Source of the DNA: Micromonospora qiuiae
GTDB lineage: Bacteria > Actinomycetota > Actinomycetes > Mycobacteriales > Micromonosporaceae
NCBI RefSeq assembly: GCF_016863555.1
Contig: NZ_BOPC01000073.1
Span: forward strand, 1-40,547
Reading direction: 5' to 3'
Length of the DNA stretch: 40,547 nucleotides
Positions 33,170-40,547 of the stretch are shown here, one piece after another. A program made the position numbers and the translations under genes. The notes under the pieces were generated by a model. It was given only the letters and a program-made list of their open reading frames with translations. It made no database searches and was not told where the DNA came from. Numbering within the stretch: the first letter of the stretch is position 1; each line of letters opens with the position of its first letter.

Positions 33170-33624
33170 CCAGCCGCCGTGACGAGGATCTGGCCGGAAT
33201 GGTCGCCGCCTTGCAGACCCAGGTCGCGGAACTCACTCAGCGGCTCGATGACCAGGCGCCCGGTGCCACCGAGGCACCGGCCGCCTTGAGGTTCCCAACC
33301 GTCGAAGCCTGGGTCACCGGCTTGTTCCTCCCGATGTTCGCGTGGCGTGTCGACGGGCAACGGTGGCATTGGTGCCCGCAGTGGTGGCGCCACGCAGAGG
33401 CCATCTGGCGCCTCGAACTGCTCTGGCGCTCCTGGGAAGTCAGCCGTCTCGCCCCGACCAACATGTCCGGCTGGTCGGTCGAGGTCGACCGGCACATCCA
33501 CGAACTGCTCGGGGACGACGGACCTTTCAAACAGTGCCGGGCCGCCGACGAAGACCGCGCCGCCCGTCACACCGAGCTGCCGTCGGCGACCGCCGACTCC
33601 GCCCCCGACGGGTGGTGGGACTGA
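33166..33624 (+). CDS. DUF4913 family protein
   Basis: A 152-aa protein starting at GTG 33166, overlapping the previous stop. After a short coiled coil (LAGMVAALQTQVAELTQRLDD) comes the DUF4913 core: FPTVEAWVTGLFLPMFAWRV, then WCPQWWRHAEAIWRLELLWRSWEVSRL, and VEVDRHIHELLGDDGPFKQC. The tryptophan-rich WxPQWWRHxEAxxRLExLWxxWE pattern is characteristic. DUF4913 proteins are common on actinomycete conjugative elements and their role is unknown. The stop overlaps the start of the next gene by one base (TGATG), so this is a three-gene translationally linked set. Confidence 0.85.
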   Translation: MTSRRDEDLAGMVAALQTQVAELTQRLDDQAPGATEAPAALRFPTVEAWVTGLFLPMFAWRVDGQRWHWCPQWWRHAEAIWRLELLWRSWEVSRLAPTNMSGWSVEVDRHIHELLGDDGPFKQCRAADEDRAARHTELPSATADSAPDGWWD

Positions 33625-34447
33625 TGACCGCCCCGATCCGAGCGGTCGCGTTCGGCGGCGGCGTCCAGTCGACGGCGCTGCTGGTCCTCGCTGCCACCGG
33701 AAAGATCAACTTTCCCACATTCCTCTTCGCCAACACCGGTCGCGACTCTGAGGACCCAGCAACTCTGGAGTACCTCCAGCGGTGCGCCAAGCCGTACGCG
33801 GCGGCGCACGGCATCGAGCTTCACGAGCTGCACCGCACACGCCGCGACGGCACCGTCGAGATTCTGTGGGGCCGACTCACCCGCGAGGGATCTCGTAGCC
33901 TGCCCATCCCGGTTCGCATGTCGAACGGCGCACCTGGCACCAGATCGTGTACCGCGGATTTCAAGATCAAGGTCATCGAGAAGTGGTTGAAGCAGCACGG
34001 CGCGAGCCGTGACAGGCCGGCGACGGTGGGCATCGGCATCAGCCTGGACGAGATCGAGCGGGTCAACAGACGCCAGGCGATGCCGTACGAGATCCGGTGT
34101 ATCCCCTGCTTGACCACGATCCTCCACGACGCCGCCACGACTGCGCGGGCATTATTGCCAGGGCGAAACTCCCGGTTCCGCCCAAGTCCGCGTGCTGCTT
34201 CTGTCCTCTCAAGACGCCCCGAGGCTGGGGCGAGATGCGGCGCGATCGGCCGAGCCTTTTCCACTCGGCCTGCGATCTGGAAACTCTCCTGAACGCGCGG
34301 CGGAGCACGCTCGGCAGAGATCCGGTCTGGCTGTCGCGGTACAACCGCCCTCTCGCCGAAGCGATCCCCGAAGCGCAGCAAACCCTGCCAGGGCTCGACC
34401 TTGAACCTGGCGGTGGCCTCTGCGACAACAGCTCTTGCTTCACCTGA
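33624..34447 (+). pseudogene. PAPS-reductase-like ATP pyrophosphatase, frameshifted
   Basis: The first 158 residues (from ATG 33624) carry the PP-loop AFGGGVQSTALLVLA (9-23), FANTGRDSEDPATLEYL and CTADFKIKVIEKWL, typical of phosphoadenosine-phosphosulfate-reductase-like enzymes of phages and ICEs. At YEIR (34086-34097) the frame should continue VYPLLDHD, but the DNA reads TGTATC instead of GTGTATCCC-type coding. The rest (VPPKSACCFCPLKTPRGWGEM, then LNARRSTLGRDPVWLSRYNRPL, and a cysteine-containing tail ending at 34447) is intact in the -1 frame. A single missing G at about 34097 explains it. The unshifted frame ends at 34292 with unrelated residues. These enzymes bind ATP and may modify nucleosides or DNA; the true substrate is unknown. 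A sequencing error is possible. Confidence 0.82.
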
Positions 34448-34506
34448 CCAGCGCCGACAACTGCTCCGTGCGAGCACCCGAGGTCGGGCGCGACATGCCT
34501 CGTCGG

Positions 34507-34539
34507 TTATCCACAGGGCTTCGCTGCCGTTGTGGACAG
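34507..34539. promoter_or_regulatory. Inverted pair of DnaA-box-like sequences
   Basis: TTATCCACA (34507-34515) is an exact bacterial DnaA-box consensus, and TGTGGACAG (34531-34539) is a one-mismatch inverted copy of the actinomycete form TTGTCCACA. Both lie in the 120-bp gap between the PAPS-reductase-like gene and the gene at 34568. They could be replication sites of the element or simply an operator dyad (TCCACA-N15-TGTGGA). Confidence 0.4.
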
Positions 34540-34567
34540 AGTTCTGGGCCGTGGAAAGGATCCGGGA

Positions 34568-34960
34568 ATGGACTACATCAGCGCGCTGCAGCAGGCCATC
34601 ACTCATCTGGAGGAACGGGGAGTCGTCGACGAGACGGAGGCGCAAGCCGGCCTGCGGCTGGCCTGTCTGGCTTTCGACTCTCCGGCTGTGCCCTCCCAGC
34701 AGTGGGCACTGCTCGGGTTCGAGTTGCTCACCGCGCTCGCCGAGCTGTACCCCGAACCGGCACCGATCGCCGTCACCGTCCCCACGGCGCGGTCCTCGAT
34801 CACGTCCACCGCGACGCAACGGACGCTCATCCGCCTCGTCTCGGTGCTGGGGGAGGGCTACGACCAGGCGAGTAGGCAGCCGGAGTTGTCGGTCCAGCGT
34901 CGCTTCGCCTACGCCGCGACAGCCGAGCGATTGAACGCCGCGGTGCGAGGTCTGGTGTGA
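34568..34960 (+). CDS. Unknown helical protein (130 aa)
   Basis: ATG 34568 follows GGAAAGGA. The sequence is helical throughout (MDYISALQQAITHLEERGVV, AQAGLRLACLAFDSP, WALLGFELLTALAELY, TLIRLVSVLGEGYDQA, FAYAATAERLNAAVRGLV). No known motif. An in-frame GTG at 34532 lies within the DnaA-like box region and was rejected. It overlaps the next gene as GTGA, so the two products are probably made together and may form a complex. Confidence 0.7.
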   Translation: MDYISALQQAITHLEERGVVDETEAQAGLRLACLAFDSPAVPSQQWALLGFELLTALAELYPEPAPIAVTVPTARSSITSTATQRTLIRLVSVLGEGYDQASRQPELSVQRRFAYAATAERLNAAVRGLV

Positions 34961-36375
34961 CGTACGGAAACTGGCTGTCGCGGGCGCACGACGAGCTCAG
35001 CCGCGCGCAAGCACGCCTACCGTCCGATCCGGCGGTCACTCTCGACGACGTTGGCGCGACCGTCGTGGCCCGGCAGCGGGTCTATGCCCGGCTGGCCAAA
35101 CTCGTGGAGCTGGTCGTCGGCGGCCAACCGGCTCGTGCCGACATCGACCGCGAAACCGTCGACGTCGCCTTGCGAATGCAGGCGGGGGATCACACGACAC
35201 GGCTCTACCTGGGACTCACCGCTGCGGCTCGCAGCGACCGGCGGCCCGTTCTCCCCACGGTGCCGATCTGCCGGGTCGGCCGCCATCTGGAGTCGGCGGC
35301 GGAGGCGATCGCGGTGGCCGGGGAGATCCTGGCCGGTCACGCGCCGCCGGCCCGGGAGCCGCTGACACCGGAAGGCGCGGCGATTCGTGCCGGTGCCGGG
35401 CAAAAAGCCGGCTTGGCCGACATCGCCGTACTGACCACCGACATGCTGGCCATCGACGCCGGGCTACCTGAGTGGCTGTCCGGCAGCCATCGACTCGCGT
35501 ACGGCGCTTTCGAGACGGTGGCGGACGAGGCCCGCTGGACCAGCAACGGCCACCTGACCCAGGTCGTGCACCAGCTGATCTCGGACGCCGGCGACGCTCC
35601 ATCACTGCTGCACCTGCTGGAACCGCCGCCACCGGTCCCGGCAGGTCGCCGGGCGATCAGCGATGGCGCGTCGGCGCTGCGCTCGCTGGTCGCGACGCGA
35701 GACTGGATGCACCGCAACCCCGGCGAGGTACGCGTCATGCACCTGGCCAAGGCAACCCAAGCGGCACTCGCGGTCAGCGCACTCGCCTCACCCGGCGCTG
35801 TTGGAGCGGACTGGCGATCATGGAGCGCAGCGGCCCACGCAGCCGGTCAGCTACACGGCACGCCTCCACACGGCCCGGCAGCAGCGCAGACAGCCCGTGA
35901 GCTTGATCTGGTGACAAGATGGGTCCGCCCTGGGCCACCGCGACCAGGCCATGTCACCAGCCGTGGGTCCCGACTCGAAGCGATCCACAAGCTAGCCGCG
36001 GTGCTCCCGTCACTGTCGGAGGTTCTGCGTGTGGCAACCCAGACGGCCGCTCGAAACCGCCACTTCTTCGTTCTCGGCCGCCGGCAACTCGAACGCGTAC
36101 CCAGGTCGCTCGTATACCACGCTGTCGCACGATGGTGCGTCGCGCAGCCAGACGACGAGCACGTCTACCGGTTGAGGTCAGCGCTCGCCGCTGCGGGCTC
36201 CTCCGCACTCGCTTCGACGCCGTCGCACCTACCCCGCGCCGCACCACGCCTGGCCAAGCTCGCCTTTGCGGCGCCGGTCGACGCCGAGCCGAGCCAGCAG
36301 GCGAAAGGCGCGATAGACCGGGCTGCACGGGAGGTCCTGCCACGTCCGAGTCGCCACGATCATTCGCGCCGGTAA
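34957..36375 (+). CDS. Unknown all-helical protein (472 aa)
   Basis: GTG 34957 overlaps the stop of the 130-aa gene. The protein is almost entirely helical, with no cysteine-rich, membrane or nucleotide-binding motif that I can see. Features include ERVPRSLVYHAVARWCV near the C-terminus, a proline-rich loop (LEPPPPVPAGRR) near residue 230, and HTTRLYLGLTAAARSDRRPVLP near 90. No family recognised. It ends just before a two-way hairpin that separates it from the Toprim-PP2C gene. The pair with the 130-aa protein appears to be cargo or an element-specific system of unknown role. Confidence 0.72.
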   Translation: MTYGNWLSRAHDELSRAQARLPSDPAVTLDDVGATVVARQRVYARLAKLVELVVGGQPARADIDRETVDVALRMQAGDHTTRLYLGLTAAARSDRRPVLPTVPICRVGRHLESAAEAIAVAGEILAGHAPPAREPLTPEGAAIRAGAGQKAGLADIAVLTTDMLAIDAGLPEWLSGSHRLAYGAFETVADEARWTSNGHLTQVVHQLISDAGDAPSLLHLLEPPPPVPAGRRAISDGASALRSLVATRDWMHRNPGEVRVMHLAKATQAALAVSALASPGAVGADWRSWSAAAHAAGQLHGTPPHGPAAAQTARELDLVTRWVRPGPPRPGHVTSRGSRLEAIHKLAAVLPSLSEVLRVATQTAARNRHFFVLGRRQLERVPRSLVYHAVARWCVAQPDDEHVYRLRSALAAAGSSALASTPSHLPRAAPRLAKLAFAAPVDAEPSQQAKGAIDRAAREVLPRPSRHDHSRR

Positions 36376-36407
36376 GTCAACGGCTACGACGCCGGAAGCA
36401 AGGCTTC

Positions 36408-36441
36408 AATCGGTTCCCTGGTCTTTCCCGGGGGACCGATT
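36408..36441. terminator. Bidirectional hairpin between convergent operons
   Basis: AATCGGTTCCCT (36408-36419) pairs with GGGGGACCGATT (36430-36441), including two G-T pairs, around a 10-nt loop. It lies between the 472-aa gene and the convergent Toprim-PP2C gene. Confidence 0.7.
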
Positions 36442-36476
36442 GCGTTTTCCAATCGGACGCACAGGGCCGCAGTCGG

Positions 36477-38549
36477 TCAGCGTCGCCGGCCGGCGGCCGG
36501 CTGACCGAACCCTCGAACCGACTCGGCCTGCGGCGTCGTGACCGCCGCAGGACCGGTTCCTGCGTCCATGAAGGAGGTCTTGGCCAGGGCCGCCGGGGAT
36601 CCTGACGCTGTCACCGTCGCGTGGGCGTTGGTTCTGGTCGTGGTGACCAGAGCCGGTGGTGCGGATCGGGCGTGGATGAGTAGGACCGTCGCATCTCGCG
36701 CGTTGTGCTGCCCGACCCCGCGGGCGAGCCGGTCGGCGCTGGCTTGGGCATCGCTCATGCCCGCCAGCTCTGCCGCGAGCTGGCGCTCGGGAATCGCGCG
36801 GTGCACGCCGTTGTTGCACAGCAGCAGCGGCCCTTCGTCAAGAGGGCACACGCTGATGTCGCCGGCGCGGATGCTGGAGGTGAGCAGCACGTCCGCGATA
36901 CCGGGCGATGGGTGCTCTCCCTGATCGCGGCGTTGCCGGGCGGCGGTGTGATCGGCGGTGACCTGGGCAAGTTGGCCGGCGCGGATGGTGTAGGCGCGGC
37001 AGTCGCCGGCCCAGGCAAGCTCCCACCGTACGCCGTGACGGTGTGTCGGGGATGGGTACGCAGAGACGACGAGCAGGGAGGCGTCGCCCGCCTGGCTGGG
37101 GTGAACCCCGCTGTAGAAGGCATTGATCGCTGCCCGCGCGGCGTGCAGCCCGGCCGCTGGCGTGGAGCGCAGGCTGACCGTCGCCGCGATGTCGGCCGCC
37201 ATCTGCGCGGCGGTCGCGGCCTGCGCGTGGCGGCCGATGCCGTCGGCAAGTGCCCAGACGGTGATTCCGCTGCTCGGGTCGTGGCGTGTGATCGCAGCAG
37301 TGGTGCCGGCGCGGCGACTTCCCGTGTTGTGAGCTGTGGCTGAGACGGTGATGTCCGTCTCGGCTACGCCATGAGAAGGGCTGGAGGGCGTCGGGACCTC
37401 GGCTGGTGGGCCTGCCGCCGGTTCATCAGCGGAGGGTGGGGCGGCCGTGTCCGGAGGAGGGTCGGTTCCGCCAGGGGTATCGGTGCGGGCACTCCATGCC
37501 TCGATGACCCCACGCGCGACGTCGGTCGAGGCCAGGCCGAGCCGCTCGGCGGCGGCTTCGGCCATGTCACGGGTGGCGTGCGGCGCGTCGACGAACAACT
37601 CGGCGATAGCCCGGTAGGCGGTGATCCGATCTTCGACGAATCGGACCGGATCGGTGATCCGCTTGGTGGCGAACAACCGGTCGAGCGTGTTAGTCATCTG
37701 GACCTGAGCGAGAGGCTGGACGGCACCGATGATTTCGCTGATCGCCCAGGCTGGATCCATGGCGCCGAGCATGTCGGCAGGGTCCTGTCCCTCCGGCAGG
37801 CGTACTCCGGAGACCTGGCCGGGCCATCGAGAGGCGACCGGGTACACCTGGTCGGCGGCTCGACGTCCGGCGTCGTCGCCGTCGAAGGCCAGGATCAGGT
37901 GGGCACCTGGCAGGGTTTGTTGGATCAGGTCGAGCTGATCTCGGGTGACGTTGGTACCACACGGTGCGACCGCGTACAGCGGCTGCGTCTCGGGGATCGC
38001 AGCGTGCGCGGCGGCCAAGCGGTGCATCGCGAGGACGTCGGCGGCGCCCTCGACGACGAACACGATCGGGTCGCCGATACCGGCGGGCCGGTTCGCGAGC
38101 TGCTGGCCGAGACCGTACAGCAGCAGGCGTTTGCGGTAGATGGCTGTCTCCGGCGTGTTCAGCCACTTGGCCTCGGCACGTCCGCCCAGATCACGGGCGG
38201 TGAATCCGACGACGCGGTTGTGCACGTCGGTGACGGGGAACATGAGCCGGTCGCGGAAGCGGTCCAGCAGGTGTCCGCTCCTGTTATGGACGAAACCGAG
38301 ACCGGCACCGGTCACCTCTTCGTCAGTGAACCCTGCTGCCCGCAGGTGGGTGGCCAGTTCGGTCCACCGTCCCGCGGCGTAGCCGACCTGCCAGGGGCCG
38401 GTGGGGTCCGCTGCGTTGCTGATGCCGTGGTTGTGCAGGTAGCGGGCTGCCTTGCGTGAGGCGGGCAGCCGGCTGGCGTAGAACTGGGCGGCGGCGGCGT
38501 TGACCGCGTAGAGGCGTTCCGGCGGTGGGGCGGGCCGCTCACCGGGCAT
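36477..38549 (-). CDS. Primase-like Toprim protein fused to a PP2C-type phosphatase domain
   Basis: A 690-aa protein from ATG 38549. Residues about 10-150 match the DnaG catalytic-core N-terminus (YAVNAAAAQFYASRL, RFRDRLMFPVTDVHNRVVGFTARDL, KWLNTPETAIYRK). The Toprim domain has VFVVEGAADVLAM (Glu167) and LILAFDGDDAGRRAA (Asp223, Asp225). No zinc-binding domain is present. A proline-rich linker (about 355-395) leads to a PP2C-like domain: ALADGIGRHA (Asp436), AGDCRAYTIRAGQLAQVTADHT (Asp516), LLLCNNGVHRAI (Asn580 where Asp is usual) and ARDATVLLI (Asp619). It may prime the transferred strand, with phosphatase-type control. The start codon lies inside the preceding small gene. An earlier in-frame start at 38654 was rejected as overlapping it fully. 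Confidence 0.85.
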   Translation of the reverse strand: MPGERPAPPPERLYAVNAAAAQFYASRLPASRKAARYLHNHGISNAADPTGPWQVGYAAGRWTELATHLRAAGFTDEEVTGAGLGFVHNRSGHLLDRFRDRLMFPVTDVHNRVVGFTARDLGGRAEAKWLNTPETAIYRKRLLLYGLGQQLANRPAGIGDPIVFVVEGAADVLAMHRLAAAHAAIPETQPLYAVAPCGTNVTRDQLDLIQQTLPGAHLILAFDGDDAGRRAADQVYPVASRWPGQVSGVRLPEGQDPADMLGAMDPAWAISEIIGAVQPLAQVQMTNTLDRLFATKRITDPVRFVEDRITAYRAIAELFVDAPHATRDMAEAAAERLGLASTDVARGVIEAWSARTDTPGGTDPPPDTAAPPSADEPAAGPPAEVPTPSSPSHGVAETDITVSATAHNTGSRRAGTTAAITRHDPSSGITVWALADGIGRHAQAATAAQMAADIAATVSLRSTPAAGLHAARAAINAFYSGVHPSQAGDASLLVVSAYPSPTHRHGVRWELAWAGDCRAYTIRAGQLAQVTADHTAARQRRDQGEHPSPGIADVLLTSSIRAGDISVCPLDEGPLLLCNNGVHRAIPERQLAAELAGMSDAQASADRLARGVGQHNARDATVLLIHARSAPPALVTTTRTNAHATVTASGSPAALAKTSFMDAGTGPAAVTTPQAESVRGFGQPAAGRRR

Positions 38550-38745
38550 CGTCGGCCTCCGTGGGTGTGGCCGGCGCGACGGTGCTGTCCGTGTCCGCCC
38601 CCAGCGCTGCGAGGGTGTGCACATGCACGAGGTGAGACAGCGCCCGCAGCTCACCGGCGAGTTCGTCGATCTGCCGTTGCAGGTCGGTGAGCATCGCCTC
38701 GACCCAGCGCAGGTCGGCCGACAGCCGTGAGGAGTGTCCGCTCAT
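38539..38745 (-). CDS. Small coiled-coil protein (68 aa)
   Basis: ATG 38745 overlaps the stop of the coupling-protein gene as ATGA. The first 50 residues form a helical heptad pattern (LRWVEAMLTDLQRQIDELAGELRALSHLVHVHTL), followed by an acidic tail. It overlaps the Toprim-PP2C start by 11 bp. The three genes are therefore translationally linked. Its function is unknown; a small bridging or adapter protein in the transfer complex is a possible role. Confidence 0.7.
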   Translation of the reverse strand: MSGHSSRLSADLRWVEAMLTDLQRQIDELAGELRALSHLVHVHTLAALGADTDSTVAPATPTEADDAR

Positions 38746-40547
38746 GACAGGTCTCCACGGTCGGTGGATGTCGTTGTGCCCGAATTCGACGGACCGGGGT
38801 GGTCGGCGGCCAGGTCCGCGCGGGCGGTGCGGGTGATGGCCTCGCTATTGGCGGTGGTGCCGGCGCCGATGATGTCGGCGTGGTCGCCGCGATACCACGG
38901 CATCAGGTCGATCATGGCGGCTCGGGCGCCGGTCGCGAGCAGGATCGCCCGCCCCCGCTTGAGGGCACGGAGGTCGCCCGGTTCGAGGATCCGGCGCCGT
39001 TGAGCGCTGGTGGAGTAGCTGGTGTGACCGTTGCCGTCACGGTTGATCGAGGTCGTCGCGACGTCGTGGTCGCCGATCAGGCGGGAGATGTCCTCGGCGT
39101 GGCGGGCGTCGTCGAGCCCGGCGCCGATGAGCTTGACGGTGGCGGCGGACCAGAGGGCCGTCATGCCGCGCTCGCCCCACACGCCCTGGCCTTGGGCGAT
39201 GTTCTGGATGATGGTGATCGGGATGACCCCTCTACCGCCGAGATGGCTGTAGAGCTGCGGCAAGTCATTGATCTTGCAGATGTTGGCTGCCTCGTCCAAT
39301 ACCGCCAGGACAGGCGGGTCGATGCGGCCACCGGCGGCCTCAGCGTGGACGACAGCGGTGCGGAACACGGCGTCGGTGAGCGCGGCGACCAGGGGAGCGG
39401 CGGCGCCCGCGCCCTCCTTGCTCAGGAGGTAGAGGGTGTCGCGGGAGTCGGGGAACGTGGTCACGTCGAGCCGGTCCAGGGCGCTGGTCGGCGGTGTTAC
39501 CCAGGCCATGATTTCCGGATCGGACAGACACCGGGCGGCCGTACGCGCGGTTTCGTAGACGCCGTCTCTGGTTTCCGGGGCCCCTCCTTGACGGCCGGCG
39601 AGCGACCGGGCGGCCTGGGGGTACCCGGCGGCGCGCAGCAGCGTGACCGGTTCGCGGCTGGTCACGTCGGACAGCCAGGCTTGCACGTCGGTGAGCGTGC
39701 CGCCGGAGTTCGCGGCGGCGAGGAAGAGGCACATGAGCAGGTCCCCGGCGGCCAGCGGCCAGAACGGGTCGGAGGAACCGACGCCGCGGATCTCCTGGAT
39801 GAAGTGGTCGGCGAGCCGTGCGGCGTCCTCGACACCGTTGATGGTGGCCAGGGGGTTCCACCAGAGGGTTTGAGGTTGCCGGGTGACCCGCTGTGGGTCG
39901 AACGTCCAGACCCGGCCGACCCGCTCGCGGGCTCGGGCGGTGGCGGCCCAAAGGTCGGAGCGGTTGCTGGTGGCGAGCACCGGTCCCGGTGCGTCCAGGA
40001 TCGGGGGTACGGCGAGGCTGGTCGTCTTGCCGGCCCGGGGCGCCATCACGGCGAGGAGCACGTCTTCCCAACTGGACCGCAGGACCGGCCCGCAGCGGCC
40101 CCCGGTGACGAGTCGTCCAAGCGCGATGCCGATCGCGGTGGCGGGCACCTGCTTGGGTGCACGTCCGGCGAGGCTCGGCCGTAGCCGCTGTGCCCGCGCA
40201 AGCGCGGTCGCGCCGATGAGTTCGTCGACGTCGCGGGTGCGGGCGAGGGACGGCAGTGGGTCTCCGGCCTGCGGGCGGCGGGCCTGCCACCACGCCCACG
40301 CCCAGAAGCCGGGCACGACCGTCGTGGTGAGCAGTAGCGCGTAGATCAGCGCTACCAGTAGCGGTGGCACGCCGGGCCACAAATGCTGCCAGTCCTGGTC
40401 AAGCAGGCGCTCCGTGAACTCCCAGCCGAAGGACGGGCCGGTGTCCCAGGGGCGGCCGGCGGCCACGGCGGCGAGGCGGCCGGCGATCCACGCCAGCCAG
40501 GTCAAGGCCGCGGTGGCGGCGCAGGCTCCCAGGATCAGCCACGGTGC
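38742..40547 (-). CDS. VirD4/TraG-type coupling protein, N-terminus beyond window
   Basis: The frame stays open from the stop at 38742 to the right edge, so the gene is cut by the window. The visible N-terminal part includes two membrane segments: one at the edge (APWLILGACAATAALTWLAWIAG) and LLVALIYALLLTTTVVPGFWAWAWW. Walker A is MAPRAGKTTS (about 40,020-40,048), followed by VLATSNRSDLW and TFDPQ. Walker B is VLAVLDEAANI (about 39,280-39,312), then the conserved LPQLYSHLGGRGV and IQNIAQGQGVWGE. Such ATPases dock the relaxase-DNA complex to the type IV secretion channel and pump it out. A TTG at 40505 is only an internal start; sequence upstream of it is clearly coding. Confidence 0.93.
   Translation of the reverse strand, partial: APWLILGACAATAALTWLAWIAGRLAAVAAGRPWDTGPSFGWEFTERLLDQDWQHLWPGVPPLLVALIYALLLTTTVVPGFWAWAWWQARRPQAGDPLPSLARTRDVDELIGATALARAQRLRPSLAGRAPKQVPATAIGIALGRLVTGGRCGPVLRSSWEDVLLAVMAPRAGKTTSLAVPPILDAPGPVLATSNRSDLWAATARARERVGRVWTFDPQRVTRQPQTLWWNPLATINGVEDAARLADHFIQEIRGVGSSDPFWPLAAGDLLMCLFLAAANSGGTLTDVQAWLSDVTSREPVTLLRAAGYPQAARSLAGRQGGAPETRDGVYETARTAARCLSDPEIMAWVTPPTSALDRLDVTTFPDSRDTLYLLSKEGAGAAAPLVAALTDAVFRTAVVHAEAAGGRIDPPVLAVLDEAANICKINDLPQLYSHLGGRGVIPITIIQNIAQGQGVWGERGMTALWSAATVKLIGAGLDDARHAEDISRLIGDHDVATTSINRDGNGHTSYSTSAQRRRILEPGDLRALKRGRAILLATGARAAMIDLMPWYRGDHADIIGAGTTANSEAITRTARADLAADHPGPSNSGTTTSTDRGDLS

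Larger units (their letters stand above)
10856..40547. mobile_element. Integrative and conjugative element, left part (relaxase / type IV coupling protein type)
   Basis: From the tRNA-Leu 3' end onward nearly every recognisable gene is of mobile-element type: two tyrosine recombinases, a relaxase, a MobC-like protein, a ParB-like protein, a DUF2637 protein, an Xis-like protein, a Toprim protein and a VirD4/TraG-type coupling protein. The interior carries accessory genes and relics. The right boundary and the secretion-channel genes are not in the window, so size and attachment-site repeats cannot be given. Relaxase plus VirD4-type protein points to single-strand transfer; no FtsK-like TraB was seen. 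Confidence 0.85.

Noticed and set aside
10848..40547. Right-hand attachment-site copy of the tRNA-Leu 3' end
   Set aside because: No second copy of the TTCAAGTCCCCC-type segment was seen; the right boundary is probably outside the window.

Overview
The window reads as a piece of a high-GC actinomycete chromosome, most likely Micromonosporaceae. That placement is inferred from base composition, heavy GTG start use and the gene families present; no marker gene fixes the genus. It splits into ordinary chromosome (1 to about 10,770), a tRNA-Leu(GAG) gene (10,772-10,855), and an integrative and conjugative element (ICE) that runs from the tRNA 3' end out of the right edge.

Chromosomal part, all on the minus strand: the 5' portion of a DUF1028 gene; a DUF58 / transglutaminase-like pair preceded by a MoxR AAA+ ATPase (MoxR, DUF58, TgpA-like in transcription order); a large membrane-anchored fibronectin-III protein upstream of them; and a TPR, proline-rich, single-pass membrane protein.

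ICE part. Left end: two homologous modules, each an AbrB-like protein translationally coupled by ATGA to a tyrosine recombinase, face each other across a hairpin. Next come a relaxase and a MobC-like accessory protein (minus), and a hairpin-rich non-coding stretch that is a candidate oriT. The plus-strand maintenance genes follow: three small unknowns, a ParB-like protein, a truncated Mom-like gene, a small unknown, a 36-aa protein coupled to a DUF2637 membrane/coiled-coil protein, a DNA-binding protein and an Xis-like protein. Inserted among them is accessory DNA that looks less GC-rich by eye: a 1733-aa nuclease-NACHT-repeat protein, and a block with a frameshifted unknown gene, a decayed integrase and an Mrr-like nuclease. 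Further right are a coiled-coil protein, a DUF4913 protein, a frameshifted PAPS-reductase-like gene, an unknown gene pair, a Toprim-PP2C fusion, a small coiled coil and a VirD4/TraG-type coupling protein cut by the window edge. Relaxase, MobC and a VirD4-type coupling protein argue for single-strand transfer through a type IV secretion system rather than FtsK-type (AICE) transfer. The remaining secretion genes would lie to the right.

Items most worth attention: the twin AbrB-recombinase modules; a short dyad motif, GCTAC-SS-GTAGC, repeated in the intergenic regions of the ICE, suggesting one regulator of the whole element; a 19-bp promoter-like repeat; the Toprim-PP2C fusion; and the NACHT nuclease gene that abuts a truncated Mom-like DNA-modification gene. 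No CRISPR array, rRNA or intact insertion sequence was seen.
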